From: a virus
Length of the DNA stretch: 36,767 nt
Virus record (IMG/VR): IMGVR_UViG_3300032246_000570
Location: 1-36,767 of that record
Reading direction: 5' to 3' (one strand)
In this document: positions 30,036-36,767 of the stretch, in pieces
Position numbering within the stretch: position 1 is the first letter of the stretch
Layout of the letters: the number at the start of each line of letters is the position of its first letter
Notes under the pieces: model-generated
Databases searched by the model: none
Seen by the model: the letters and a program-made list of their open reading frames with translations, nothing else
What the model was told of the DNA's origin: nothing
Program-made: the position numbers and the translations under genes

Positions 30036-30497
30036 TTATTTGTTTGGGTTTATTGGTTGTATGTATGTGGGGTTAAGTTGGTCTGGACTATGCACCCAAA
30101 AGCCTGCCCCGACTGATGTATGGGTTGGCTTGCTTTGTGCATATTCAATCTTCACATTTGCTGGTGCGATCTGTCTAGCTAATTCGCAAACATCATCAGC
30201 AGTTAAAACAACCAACCATTCTTTGCGTCCATTACGCCGAAAGAATACGGCTGGAATCTTGCCTTCCGGACAATCCTTCTTTGCCTGTACCATCCATTCC
30301 TCCGGCTTCAATGCCTCGCAACGCTTGCCCTCTATGTGGAAAGGAAAGTTCTCGCAAACAACATCCCCGCTACCGCCTTCAGGATTGCCCGCGTATTGCT
30401 GTGTGCGCCTAGCTTTCTGCCAGCCCTGCTCTCGCAAGTAGCTTGCCAACTCACGCTCGCCAGCCGCACCCTTTGCCCTGCTGTTTATTTTTCCCAT
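30036..30497 (-). CDS. Holliday junction resolvase-like PD-(D/E)XK nuclease, 153 aa
   Basis: The motif set is GERELASYLREQGW (E14), then RTQQYAGNPEGGSGDVVCEN (D45) and FPFHIEGKRC (E56, K58). This is the archaeal/phage Hjc-type arrangement, E...D...ExK, with a basic N-terminus. The enzyme would resolve branched DNA before packaging. The start at 30497 lies inside the end of the upstream small gene (13-base overlap). The C-terminal 30 residues are Pro/Asn/Thr-rich and dispensable-looking. Confidence 0.82.
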   Translation of the reverse strand: MGKINSRAKGAAGERELASYLREQGWQKARRTQQYAGNPEGGSGDVVCENFPFHIEGKRCEALKPEEWMVQAKKDCPEGKIPAVFFRRNGRKEWLVVLTADDVCELARQIAPANVKIEYAQSKPTHTSVGAGFWVHSPDQLNPTYIQPINPNK

Positions 30498-30721
30498 GTG
30501 ACGCTCATTGTTAGGTCAGTTGTCTCATCTCCGTCAACATGAAAATGAGCGGGTCCGTTTTTGGAGCATTCATCCATGAACTCATTCATGGCTTTATTCG
30601 AGATAGTAAACGATCTGCTTTTTGACTCCATGCATAGGGAGCCAAAAATAATTGAGAAAAACTGCTTTTGAAACTTCCAGCCAAGCTCGCTGATTTGTAT
30701 AGATGCTGGATTCTTTTTCAT
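30485..30721 (-). CDS. Small hypothetical protein, 78 aa
   Basis: The protein starts MKKNPASIQISELGWKFQKQ with a hydrophobic FFSIIFGSLC stretch and then a helix (NKAMNEFMDECSKNG). The C-terminal part HFHVDGDETTDLTMSVTWEK is beta-like. It overlaps the resolvase start by 13 bases. No SD is clear and the family is not recognised. About 55 gene-free bases separate it from the next upstream gene. Confidence 0.6.
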   Translation of the reverse strand: MKKNPASIQISELGWKFQKQFFSIIFGSLCMESKSRSFTISNKAMNEFMDECSKNGPAHFHVDGDETTDLTMSVTWEK

Positions 30722-30776
30722 CCAGCTATGGCTAGGGATTCAGCCAATATCGGTCAATAACAAAAATAACTATTAT

Positions 30777-30956
30777 TTAGTTCTTGTAATACTTATTAGC
30801 CTCACTAATAGTCTTATTAAATTGTCTCATCATTTCAAAAACAGTAAGATTTTCTTTAATATGCGGATGTTTATTGAGCCAGTCCATTGCCTCATCAAAA
30901 GACTCAACATCACGCATAGCATCCTCGAATATCTGCCAAGCTTCTGAATCGTTCAT
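30777..30956 (-). CDS. Small helical protein, 59 aa
   Basis: I use the ATG at 30956 because it overlaps the upstream stop as ATGA; a longer frame to 31043 would run deep into the nuclease gene. The protein is acidic and helical (MNDSEAWQIFEDAMRDVES, then FEMMRQFNKTISEANKYYKN). Nothing in it is diagnostic. It is the second gene of the early operon. Confidence 0.6.
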   Translation of the reverse strand: MNDSEAWQIFEDAMRDVESFDEAMDWLNKHPHIKENLTVFEMMRQFNKTISEANKYYKN

Positions 30957-31342
30957 AGATTCTGAAATACACGCCAGCTTTGCCCTGTTGATGGGCATAG
31001 AAGCGTTGTAACACTCTTGCATCTTGCAATTGGTAGCAACCAAAAAACGTCATCATTCATTGCCCAGCACGCCACATAATCCACGCCTGTAATCAATTTC
31101 TTGGGTGAATTGTAACCAGATCCACAAGATGTTGTGAACCTATATCTGGTTCTACCAGGTTCCATATTCTGTGCTGTTTTAACTTGAATGCGGAAAAACT
31201 TTCCATCTTTTTCAGCCACTAAATCGTATCCGGAAAAGTCCTCCATTGGAGTAAGCACATTGTAGCCACATCTTAAAAGCGAACTCATCACTCTTGACAC
31301 TCCGACTGCTCCAATTTGGCGTGGGGACAGCTTAATTTTCAT
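30953..31342 (-). CDS. PDDEXK_11-like endonuclease, 129 aa, first gene of early operon
   Basis: The pattern is a helix (GVSRVMSSLLRCGYNVLTP), then FSGYDLVAEKDGKFFRIQVK (D40; Q53, K55). The final part folds as strands (YVACWAMNDDVFWLLPI). This fits the small restriction-fold family that also includes group I intron-linked and HNH-free phage nucleases. It is the first gene of the long minus operon, facing a plus-strand gene over a shared 37-base gap, so it could act early against host DNA. Catalytic identity is by motif only. Confidence 0.75.
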   Translation of the reverse strand: MKIKLSPRQIGAVGVSRVMSSLLRCGYNVLTPMEDFSGYDLVAEKDGKFFRIQVKTAQNMEPGRTRYRFTTSCGSGYNSPKKLITGVDYVACWAMNDDVFWLLPIARCKSVTTLLCPSTGQSWRVFQNL

Positions 31343-31344
31343 GC

Positions 31345-31373
31345 TTGACGTACATTGGTTTGTGCTAGATACT
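31345..31373 (+). promoter_or_regulatory. Sigma-70-type promoter of the secreted protein gene (leaderless)
   Basis: TTGACG (31345-31350) is followed after 17 bases by GATACT (31368-31373). With the normal six- or seven-base spacing, transcription should start at about 31380, exactly at the A of the ATG. No SD lies upstream. The promoter is inside the short gap facing the early operon start. Confidence 0.55.
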
Positions 31374-31379
31374 TTTTAC

Positions 31380-31742
31380 ATGAAAACAACACAAATATTA
31401 TTAAGTCTCATTATCGCAACGTCCACAATCAACGCCCAAGAAGCTCTCGATGCCATTGACGCTGTCACTGGTGGTGTTTATGAGGGTAGCGGAGCCTTCG
31501 CTCGCGCTGGCAATGTTGCAGTTGGCTCTGGAGGAGCAATTATCCAAGCAGGAACAACCTTTTTCACACCTACAGGCGTTATTCAGCAAGCCGGATGCTC
31601 TTATCTTACGGCTCATGGCACAACTGTAAGGGCTGGCGAGTCATTCATTTCAAATAAATCCACTGTTGTTTATGTTGATGGCGTGTTTGCTGGTACGCGT
31701 CCAGCGGTTGTTGCTGGATGTACTACTCTCAAGGCAAAATAA
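31380..31742 (+). CDS. Small secreted repeat protein, 120 aa
   Basis: The N-terminus MKTTQILLSLIIATSTINAQ is a good Sec signal with a likely cut after Asn-Ala (residue 19). The mature part is Gly/Ala/Val/Thr-rich and built of AGxxxxxxGxxIQAGTTFF-like turns (about 35-105), suggesting a solenoid or beta-helix. It has two cysteines (C73, C114). It is the only plus-strand gene here, placed so that its stop is three bases from the late lysozyme stop. No SD is visible. It may be exported to the host envelope during infection; family unknown. Confidence 0.7.
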   Translation: MKTTQILLSLIIATSTINAQEALDAIDAVTGGVYEGSGAFARAGNVAVGSGGAIIQAGTTFFTPTGVIQQAGCSYLTAHGTTVRAGESFISNKSTVVYVDGVFAGTRPAVVAGCTTLKAK

Positions 31743-31745
31743 TTT

Positions 31746-32453
31746 TCAACCACCAAACAAAGAGAATCTATTGTTAATCCTGTTTTGTAATCCATTCAGG
31801 AATTTCTTCCTGTCTGGATTTTGTGTTGCCATCCGTAACTCATCGTTCCATTGTGCTTTGCTTGTTTCAAGCATTAGGCTTTTTGGATCAACCTTGTTAA
31901 TCGCACCAATAGTTTGCGGTCCAATAGCACCATCAACCTTTACTGGAACGCCAAGATTGTTTAACGCTTGTTGCATGTACTTTGTTGCACCGCCCACGCC
32001 ACGATTAAATGCAAGATCCTGCGCGAATGGACGGATTGCATCTGGAAGTTTTTGTGTAAATGGTGCGGTGTATTGAACAACATATTCGGCCGCGGCTTGA
32101 TCTCTTTTGCTTGGAGATAATGAGGATATTGCTTTGAATGCATCCGGATGATATTTGTCGTTAATTCCAGCTACTTCATAATTTCCACCCATATCTCCGG
32201 ATGGCAACTTATAGACAGCAAGATTTCCATTTTTATCTCGTCTTCCCTCAAAATCCACTGTCTTCATGGCAGCTGAAATGAGCGGATCAAGCTCTGCCGG
32301 TGTTGCTGGTATTGCTTCTTTCATTTTTTGTAGCATTTCATTTTTAGGAGTTTCAATTTCGCGCCTTATGGAAGTATCCATGACATCTCTTTCAATCTTT
32401 TTTGGTAGAAAGTTTGATTGCCTTTCAGCTCCATATACTTGAAACGATGCCAT
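31746..32453 (-). CDS. GH108-type lysozyme with peptidoglycan-binding domain, 235 aa
   Basis: After a 60-residue Lys/Glu-rich leader, the muramidase-like core has VDFEGRRDKNG (E69 as catalytic acid), then SGDMGGNYEVAGIN (near 85-98). The C-terminal domain (about 145-200) reads DLAFNRGVGGATKYMQQALN and VDGAIGPQTIGAI, the PG_binding_3 pattern. It is the last gene of the late operon, right after the ejection proteins. It may be a lysis enzyme or a virion-carried one that cuts the wall during entry. No signal peptide is seen. Confidence 0.82.
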   Translation of the reverse strand: MASFQVYGAERQSNFLPKKIERDVMDTSIRREIETPKNEMLQKMKEAIPATPAELDPLISAAMKTVDFEGRRDKNGNLAVYKLPSGDMGGNYEVAGINDKYHPDAFKAISSLSPSKRDQAAAEYVVQYTAPFTQKLPDAIRPFAQDLAFNRGVGGATKYMQQALNNLGVPVKVDGAIGPQTIGAINKVDPKSLMLETSKAQWNDELRMATQNPDRKKFLNGLQNRINNRFSLFGG

Positions 32454-32454
32454 A

Positions 32455-34590
32455 TTATTTTCCAGCCTGTTTCTTTAACTCTTCAGCAAATTTCGCCATT
32501 TCGGAGTCTTCGTTATCTAGTGCAAGTTGCTCAAGGTTGTTTATTGCGGCTGGAACACCCTGAGTGGGGACTTCAATATTCTTTGCAAGCCAATGGACAA
32601 ATTTAGGGCTTGTAAATAATTTTGATGCACCACTGCTTATCATGATTGTTGAAATAATTCCAGAAGCAAAACCAAACTTTCCAGCAGCAATAGATCCCAT
32701 GACTCCAAACATTGTTGCCGGAGGAACCATTGTTTGTGTTGTTCCAGATGGATTTGCTAGCACGCCCCTTTGTTCACTTATTGTATTGATGATTCCGGCA
32801 ATATTGTCCATATCACGCCTGAATTGACCACCGAACCTGCTAAATAGCTTATTCTTGGCATCCACGTTCATGTTCTGCCAATTCCTGTAAAACGTGGTTG
32901 TATCAAATACCTGTCCAGCCACATCCTGCTGTCCTGCCGGAGCCTTGCCCATTCTAGCAATAAAAGCACCAACAACCTCTTTTTGATCTTCTTTTGGAAC
33001 GCTGTTTAGGATTGCTCCAATTTTAGTACCGCCAGCCCTAATTTCGCTAAATGCGTCCTTATATGCTCCTTCTGGATTCTTTTGCTGAATAATTGAATTG
33101 ATTCTAGCCACTCTTTCGTGATACGCGCGATTGTATGCATTGGCTCGAAGGAATGCATTGTACGCGCTCTTGCCCTCATTCATTGCGGCTTGCTTCATAT
33201 CTTCTGAAATTGCACCAAATAAGCCTTGTATTTGTGCTTCTTCAGGATTTGGAGCTAAAGAAACTCTGTCTAATTGCTGTCCAATATCAGTGCGTAAATT
33301 TTTGAGAACTGAAAATGTTGTCTTGCCATTGCTTTTCTTGAGTTGGGCATCGTATCTTTCCCTGAAATCACGCATGATTGGCTTGTTTAGTAATTCCGAT
33401 CCAGTCAATTCTTCCATGCCTGGCTTTTGCTTGCCAAACTCATCAAGGAATTTAACTGTATTATCTGAACTTATTGGTTTCTGCTGTGGAATAAGATTTT
33501 CAAGATTTGAATAAAGTCTTTCGTTTGTTACTTTTGCTCTTGCTGATAATCCACCTTGTAATCCAGCAAGTTTTCCACCACCAGGAAGCTCAAGCGGTGC
33601 AGAAGGAGCCTCAAATCCACGTTGCATTGCTCGCCCTGCTGTACTTGGCTCTGTCGCTTTAGAGATAGACTTTCTTATTTCTTCAACTTTTGACCCAACA
33701 GCCTTTTGCTGTGCCTCGCCAAACTTTTTATATTCAGTTGAGGATAAAGGTATTTTCTCAATAGCCCTTTCGACATATTGTGGTAATCCAGCCCTTGTTG
33801 CCTGTCCGTATGAAATTGGAACACCTGCCTCTGCAAATCTTGCTATATTTCCAGCAACTTCCTGCGGAGCCTTGCCTCCGGCCAAGGCGTATCTCAATCC
33901 CTTTGCACCAACTCCAACTGCCGAAGGACCAAGAGATCCAGCGATTTCAGCCAAAGCTTGCTGTCCCTTTCCACCTCCAGCCTCTGCAACTCCAGCCCCA
34001 GCCCCTGCACCAAGTATGGTTGGAGCAATTTGAGCCATTGGTTCAGCAGCTAGTATATTCCCGACTGTTCTTACTGCTGGAATTGCAGACTTTGCCATCA
34101 TTTGACCAGCAGCTATTGGCGTAGCCATTCCAGAAACAGCCTCAATCCCTCGTTCTGCTATGCGCTCCTGCGGGGTTACTGGCTTTGGCAGTCCCATCGC
34201 ATTTTTAACATTATCAAGAAAATCAGTAAATGAAACTGCCTTACCTGCTCCCGCCTTATCAGCGTAAGCGTTGTATGCCTGAAGAGCTAAATCAGTAAGG
34301 TTTCCTGCCAATGCTCCGGCGGCCGCACCTGGAACTGCTCCAACACCACCAACCAAAGCTCCAATCCCAGCACCAACTGCACCACCAACTGTGGTTGGGT
34401 TGATTGCGGCTCGTTCTGCAAGCTGGACTTGTCGCAATGCATTTTCTCCAGCCCCTTGCGTTTCAGATTCACGCTGTATTTGTTGCGCCCGATCCCTTGC
34501 CTCTTGAATGGATGATGTAATTACGTTTTCCGGAGTTCCATCCGGAAAACTTGTAATTCCGAGTACGTCGTCCCTTACGTTAATAGCCAT
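32455..34590 (-). CDS. Large internal virion / DNA ejection protein, 711 aa
   Basis: The first 100 residues are charged, then a Gly/Ala-rich hydrophobic region (PTTVGGAVGAGIGALVGGVG and APTILGAGAGAGVAEAGGGK) could insert into a membrane. The central part is helical, Lys/Gln/Glu-rich (about 290-560), and a second hydrophobic run (FGVMGSIAAGKFGFASGIIS) is near 650. This long mixture suits proteins that leave the head ahead of DNA and form a conduit across the envelope. It is one base after the 305-aa gene and one before the lysozyme. Confidence 0.7.
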   Translation of the reverse strand: MAINVRDDVLGITSFPDGTPENVITSSIQEARDRAQQIQRESETQGAGENALRQVQLAERAAINPTTVGGAVGAGIGALVGGVGAVPGAAAGALAGNLTDLALQAYNAYADKAGAGKAVSFTDFLDNVKNAMGLPKPVTPQERIAERGIEAVSGMATPIAAGQMMAKSAIPAVRTVGNILAAEPMAQIAPTILGAGAGAGVAEAGGGKGQQALAEIAGSLGPSAVGVGAKGLRYALAGGKAPQEVAGNIARFAEAGVPISYGQATRAGLPQYVERAIEKIPLSSTEYKKFGEAQQKAVGSKVEEIRKSISKATEPSTAGRAMQRGFEAPSAPLELPGGGKLAGLQGGLSARAKVTNERLYSNLENLIPQQKPISSDNTVKFLDEFGKQKPGMEELTGSELLNKPIMRDFRERYDAQLKKSNGKTTFSVLKNLRTDIGQQLDRVSLAPNPEEAQIQGLFGAISEDMKQAAMNEGKSAYNAFLRANAYNRAYHERVARINSIIQQKNPEGAYKDAFSEIRAGGTKIGAILNSVPKEDQKEVVGAFIARMGKAPAGQQDVAGQVFDTTTFYRNWQNMNVDAKNKLFSRFGGQFRRDMDNIAGIINTISEQRGVLANPSGTTQTMVPPATMFGVMGSIAAGKFGFASGIISTIMISSGASKLFTSPKFVHWLAKNIEVPTQGVPAAINNLEQLALDNEDSEMAKFAEELKKQAGK

Positions 34591-35507
34591 TACTTAACCG
34601 GCACTAACTTGCCGTTTTGGAATATGTAATTTACTTGTTGTGATGTCTGTTGCTGTGCTTGTTGTGGCTGTGCTTGCTGGATTGATCCCATACCAAGTGA
34701 TGCTGATTGATCCTCGTATGGATTAGATATATTTACCTTTCTTCCAGAAATTCTTGTGTATTGCTCAAGCCTATCCTGCAAGTCTTTTTTATATCCAGCT
34801 ATCGCTGCTTTTGCTGTTTCATTTCTTGTCAATAGACCTGTTGGGATAAGATATTTTTGAGCTGCTGCCACTTCGCCTTCCCTTGCGACAGACGAAGGAT
34901 CAGCAACCTTGGCGTAAGCAATTGCCATCTGGTATGGAATTTGTCCAAGCTGTGCAGATCCCTTTGGATCAACCAATTCAAAGGTTCCATACTTATCAAT
35001 TGTTTTATCAAATTGATCTGCATAACGCAGTCCAGCCGCAACATTGCTTTCAAATGAAAGATCGGCTGCGGATAGTTCCTTTGCCTTTGTTTTTAATCCT
35101 TGCTCTGCCGAGTCAGCAATCCCCTGAAAAATTCTTTTCCTAGTTGGATCTGTTTCTGCATCGGCAACATTTCTCAATCCCTGCACGTTGTTTACAGCAT
35201 TTCCAAGAAGCTGTTCCATTACGCTACCAGGAGTTCCAGTTGGAACCTGAAAATCTGTTCCAGGTATCTTTTGATACCCAACATTCTCGCCTAAAATTCT
35301 TTGCCCAACAGACTGAGCAACAGGAGAGGCACTAGGATCGTAAGCCTGTCTAGCAGCCGCCTCGCTTTGGGCAGTTTTCATTCTCATCGCTGCTTCTGGA
35401 TCGACCTCCATTTGGTATTTCTGAATTGAAAGATCAGTAAGCCTCTGGCGTAATTCACGCTCTTTCTTTGCTTCTGGACCTTCAAAATTAAAATTAAATC
35501 CCCCCAT
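34590..35507 (-). CDS. Internal virion protein, 305 aa
   Basis: The protein opens with a long helical charged stretch (KKERELRQRLTDLSIQKYQM) and then an Ala/Gln-rich region (about 35-190). The last 40 residues are Gln-rich (AQPQQAQQQTSQQ) and end VNYIFQNGKLVPVK. It lies between the 510-aa and 711-aa genes with a one-base junction, so it is part of the ejection set. No enzymatic pattern is visible. Confidence 0.7.
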   Translation of the reverse strand: MGGFNFNFEGPEAKKERELRQRLTDLSIQKYQMEVDPEAAMRMKTAQSEAAARQAYDPSASPVAQSVGQRILGENVGYQKIPGTDFQVPTGTPGSVMEQLLGNAVNNVQGLRNVADAETDPTRKRIFQGIADSAEQGLKTKAKELSAADLSFESNVAAGLRYADQFDKTIDKYGTFELVDPKGSAQLGQIPYQMAIAYAKVADPSSVAREGEVAAAQKYLIPTGLLTRNETAKAAIAGYKKDLQDRLEQYTRISGRKVNISNPYEDQSASLGMGSIQQAQPQQAQQQTSQQVNYIFQNGKLVPVK

Positions 35508-35518
35508 ATATTTTACTC

Positions 35519-36767
35519 CTATCTGCTGAATGAGAACGAAGGCAACAGCGATCCAACACCGCCAACAATTTGTGCGAATTGTTGCGCTCCGGATGGCTGG
35601 CTTGCAATTGCCCCAACCTGCGCGCCGTAGGTGCTGGCTTGGTAATTGGACTGCGATCTATATAGATCATTAAATGCTTGAGTAAGAGCAACAGGAATAT
35701 TGGGATTGGTTGTCTGATAGAAGTTAGCAGCCGTTGACGGCTGTTGATTAAACCCACCAGGCAATGCCTGATTGGCTTGAATGTAGCTCTGCATCGCACC
35801 CTGCTGTTGGCCTGTTCTTGCTTGAGAAAGGTTGTAGATGGAAGGTCCTCCAGCAACAAATCCAGAAGCTGCACCAAGCCTATTCTGACGTAATGCGTCA
35901 CGGAACGCTATATCAGCTTTGAGCGCGTCACCAGTTGACTGACCAGATCCAAGGAAGCTTTGTGCTGCTCCGTAGCGTGCCAACTTGCGTTGCTCGCCAG
36001 CAGCACCAATCTGTGCGGCTTCTTGCACTGCTGGTCCAAGACCAAAAATGTTTCCGCGCGCTGTCTGCGCGCCACGAATAGCTTGTTCGTATCCGCGAAG
36101 TTCTTCCGCGCCAATGGTAGACCCAAGACGTAATTGATTAAGTGCCTCGTCCTCAATTGTTTTACGCAATTTCTCTGTTTGCGGAGTTGTAGTAGTTCCA
36201 ACTGGCTGAGTGGCCATCTGACGATATTGCTGGCCAAGGGCAACCGATGTTTTGTATGATTCAGGATCAATCTGGCGCAGTTGTTGTGTCGCGCGCTCTT
36301 CTGGCAATTGAACGAATGATCGAAATGACGTAATCTCCTTTAAGCCTTCGGGGCTATTGGTTTTTATTGGCGTGAAATTCTTTTGCATATTCTGCGCGTT
36401 TGTTACTGCGCTTGTTACGCTATTTAGGTCATTTCTAAGTTGCTTTATGAATGCTTCGGAAGCTGTACGTCTAGGATCTTTAGCTGGTAAATCAGCAAGA
36501 AGTTTATTCGCCGTAGCGAGCCGTTCATTGATTCCAGCAATCTGAGTATTGCCACGATCAATTACGCTGTTTAAGCGGGATAGTTTTGAGTTGTTGTAAT
36601 CATCAACAATTTGCTGATCTGAGACTTGGAAATTAAGTTTTGACCCAAGGTCAGACGATCCGTAGTTACGCCCAGCGGAAAGCTGTGCTAAGGCTTGGTT
36701 GAATTGCGGACCAGCGTTTTGATTTTGCATTCCGCCCCCACCAGCAGTTAATGCTTGGATTTGGGAG
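35519..36767 (-). CDS. 3' part of 510-aa internal virion (ejection-type) protein
   Basis: This is the C-terminal part of the protein whose first 135 codons are at 1-407; positions 36645-36767 duplicate 1-123. It is Gln/Ala/Arg-rich and mostly helical (about 110-380 of the whole), with a low-complexity Gly/Ala/Gln region in the last 150 residues and a hydrophobic end (QIVGGVGSLLPSFSFS). It stops 11 bases before the 305-aa gene. No start should be taken at 36730, an internal Met. The role is inferred from position among the ejection genes. Confidence 0.85.
   Translation of the reverse strand, partial: SQIQALTAGGGGMQNQNAGPQFNQALAQLSAGRNYGSSDLGSKLNFQVSDQQIVDDYNNSKLSRLNSVIDRGNTQIAGINERLATANKLLADLPAKDPRRTASEAFIKQLRNDLNSVTSAVTNAQNMQKNFTPIKTNSPEGLKEITSFRSFVQLPEERATQQLRQIDPESYKTSVALGQQYRQMATQPVGTTTTPQTEKLRKTIEDEALNQLRLGSTIGAEELRGYEQAIRGAQTARGNIFGLGPAVQEAAQIGAAGEQRKLARYGAAQSFLGSGQSTGDALKADIAFRDALRQNRLGAASGFVAGGPSIYNLSQARTGQQQGAMQSYIQANQALPGGFNQQPSTAANFYQTTNPNIPVALTQAFNDLYRSQSNYQASTYGAQVGAIASQPSGAQQFAQIVGGVGSLLPSFSFSR
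36645..36767. repeat. Right copy of 123-bp terminal direct repeat
   Basis: Identical to 1-123. When one copy is removed the molecule closes into a circle of 36,644 bp and the 510-aa reading frame becomes whole, which is strong internal support for a complete genome. Confidence 0.95.

Noticed and set aside
33780-34124. A Gln/Leu/Pro-rich plus frame in the ejection gene
   Set aside because: A low-complexity antisense shadow of an Ala/Gly-rich coding region.
36357-36730. Taking ATG at 36730 as the start of a 403-aa gene
   Set aside because: The frame stays open through the repeated end into 1-407, and a start one base after the preceding stop (407) gives 510 residues. The 36730 Met is internal.
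1-36767. tRNA genes, CRISPR arrays, integrase and attachment sites
   Set aside because: I scanned for cloverleaf-like ends, spaced repeats and recombinase motifs and saw none that I can support. A tRNA scan would be needed to exclude short or degenerate ones.

Overview
The window reads as one complete, circularly assembled genome of a tailed phage, most like a small podovirus. Bases 1-123 are repeated exactly at 36645-36767, so the unique length is 36,644 bp. One long reading frame (510 codons) runs through that junction without a break. No integrase, repressor, RNA polymerase or DNA polymerase is recognisable, so it looks lytic and dependent on host transcription and DNA synthesis. Shine-Dalgarno motifs (AAGGAG, GGAGG) precede many genes, so the host is an SD-using bacterium. 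The window does not identify the host further.

Late operon (minus strand, from about 16823 leftward, through the junction, ending at 31746): small and large terminase, holin-like protein, an overlapping spanin-like pair, portal, a SAM methyltransferase, scaffold, N4-gp56-type major capsid protein, small head/tail proteins, several repeat-rich tail fibre or appendage proteins, tail-tube adaptor, nozzle, then five candidate internal or ejection proteins and a GH108-type lysozyme. The order adaptor, nozzle, small proteins, large ejection proteins resembles the gp11 to gp16 order of T7.

Early operon (minus strand, 31342 to 20701, almost every junction an ATGA or TAATG overlap): three PD-(D/E)XK-type nucleases, an SSB-like protein with an acidic phenylalanine-ended tail, a two-histidine/Asp Fe(II)-oxoglutarate oxygenase, two glycosyltransferases (GT8-like and GT9-like), an N4/N6 DNA methyltransferase, an archaeo-eukaryotic-type primase and a RecA-fold helicase-like ATPase, with many very small proteins between them. 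A separate short minus unit (20623 to 19978) has its own -10 box, 5' hairpin, two small genes and a terminator.

Two units run on the opposite (plus) strand. The one at 17012-19836 encodes a glutamine-synthetase-fold amidoligase followed by a class II glutamine amidotransferase with a Gly/Tyr-rich tail, then four small proteins and a terminator. It is the best candidate for an undescribed system: glutamine-derived ammonia used to amidate, or an amide bond formed on, an unknown carboxylate. The second is a single gene (31380-31742) for a small secreted repeat protein, whose promoter predicts a leaderless mRNA. All functions are inferred from motifs and context by eye; no search was run.
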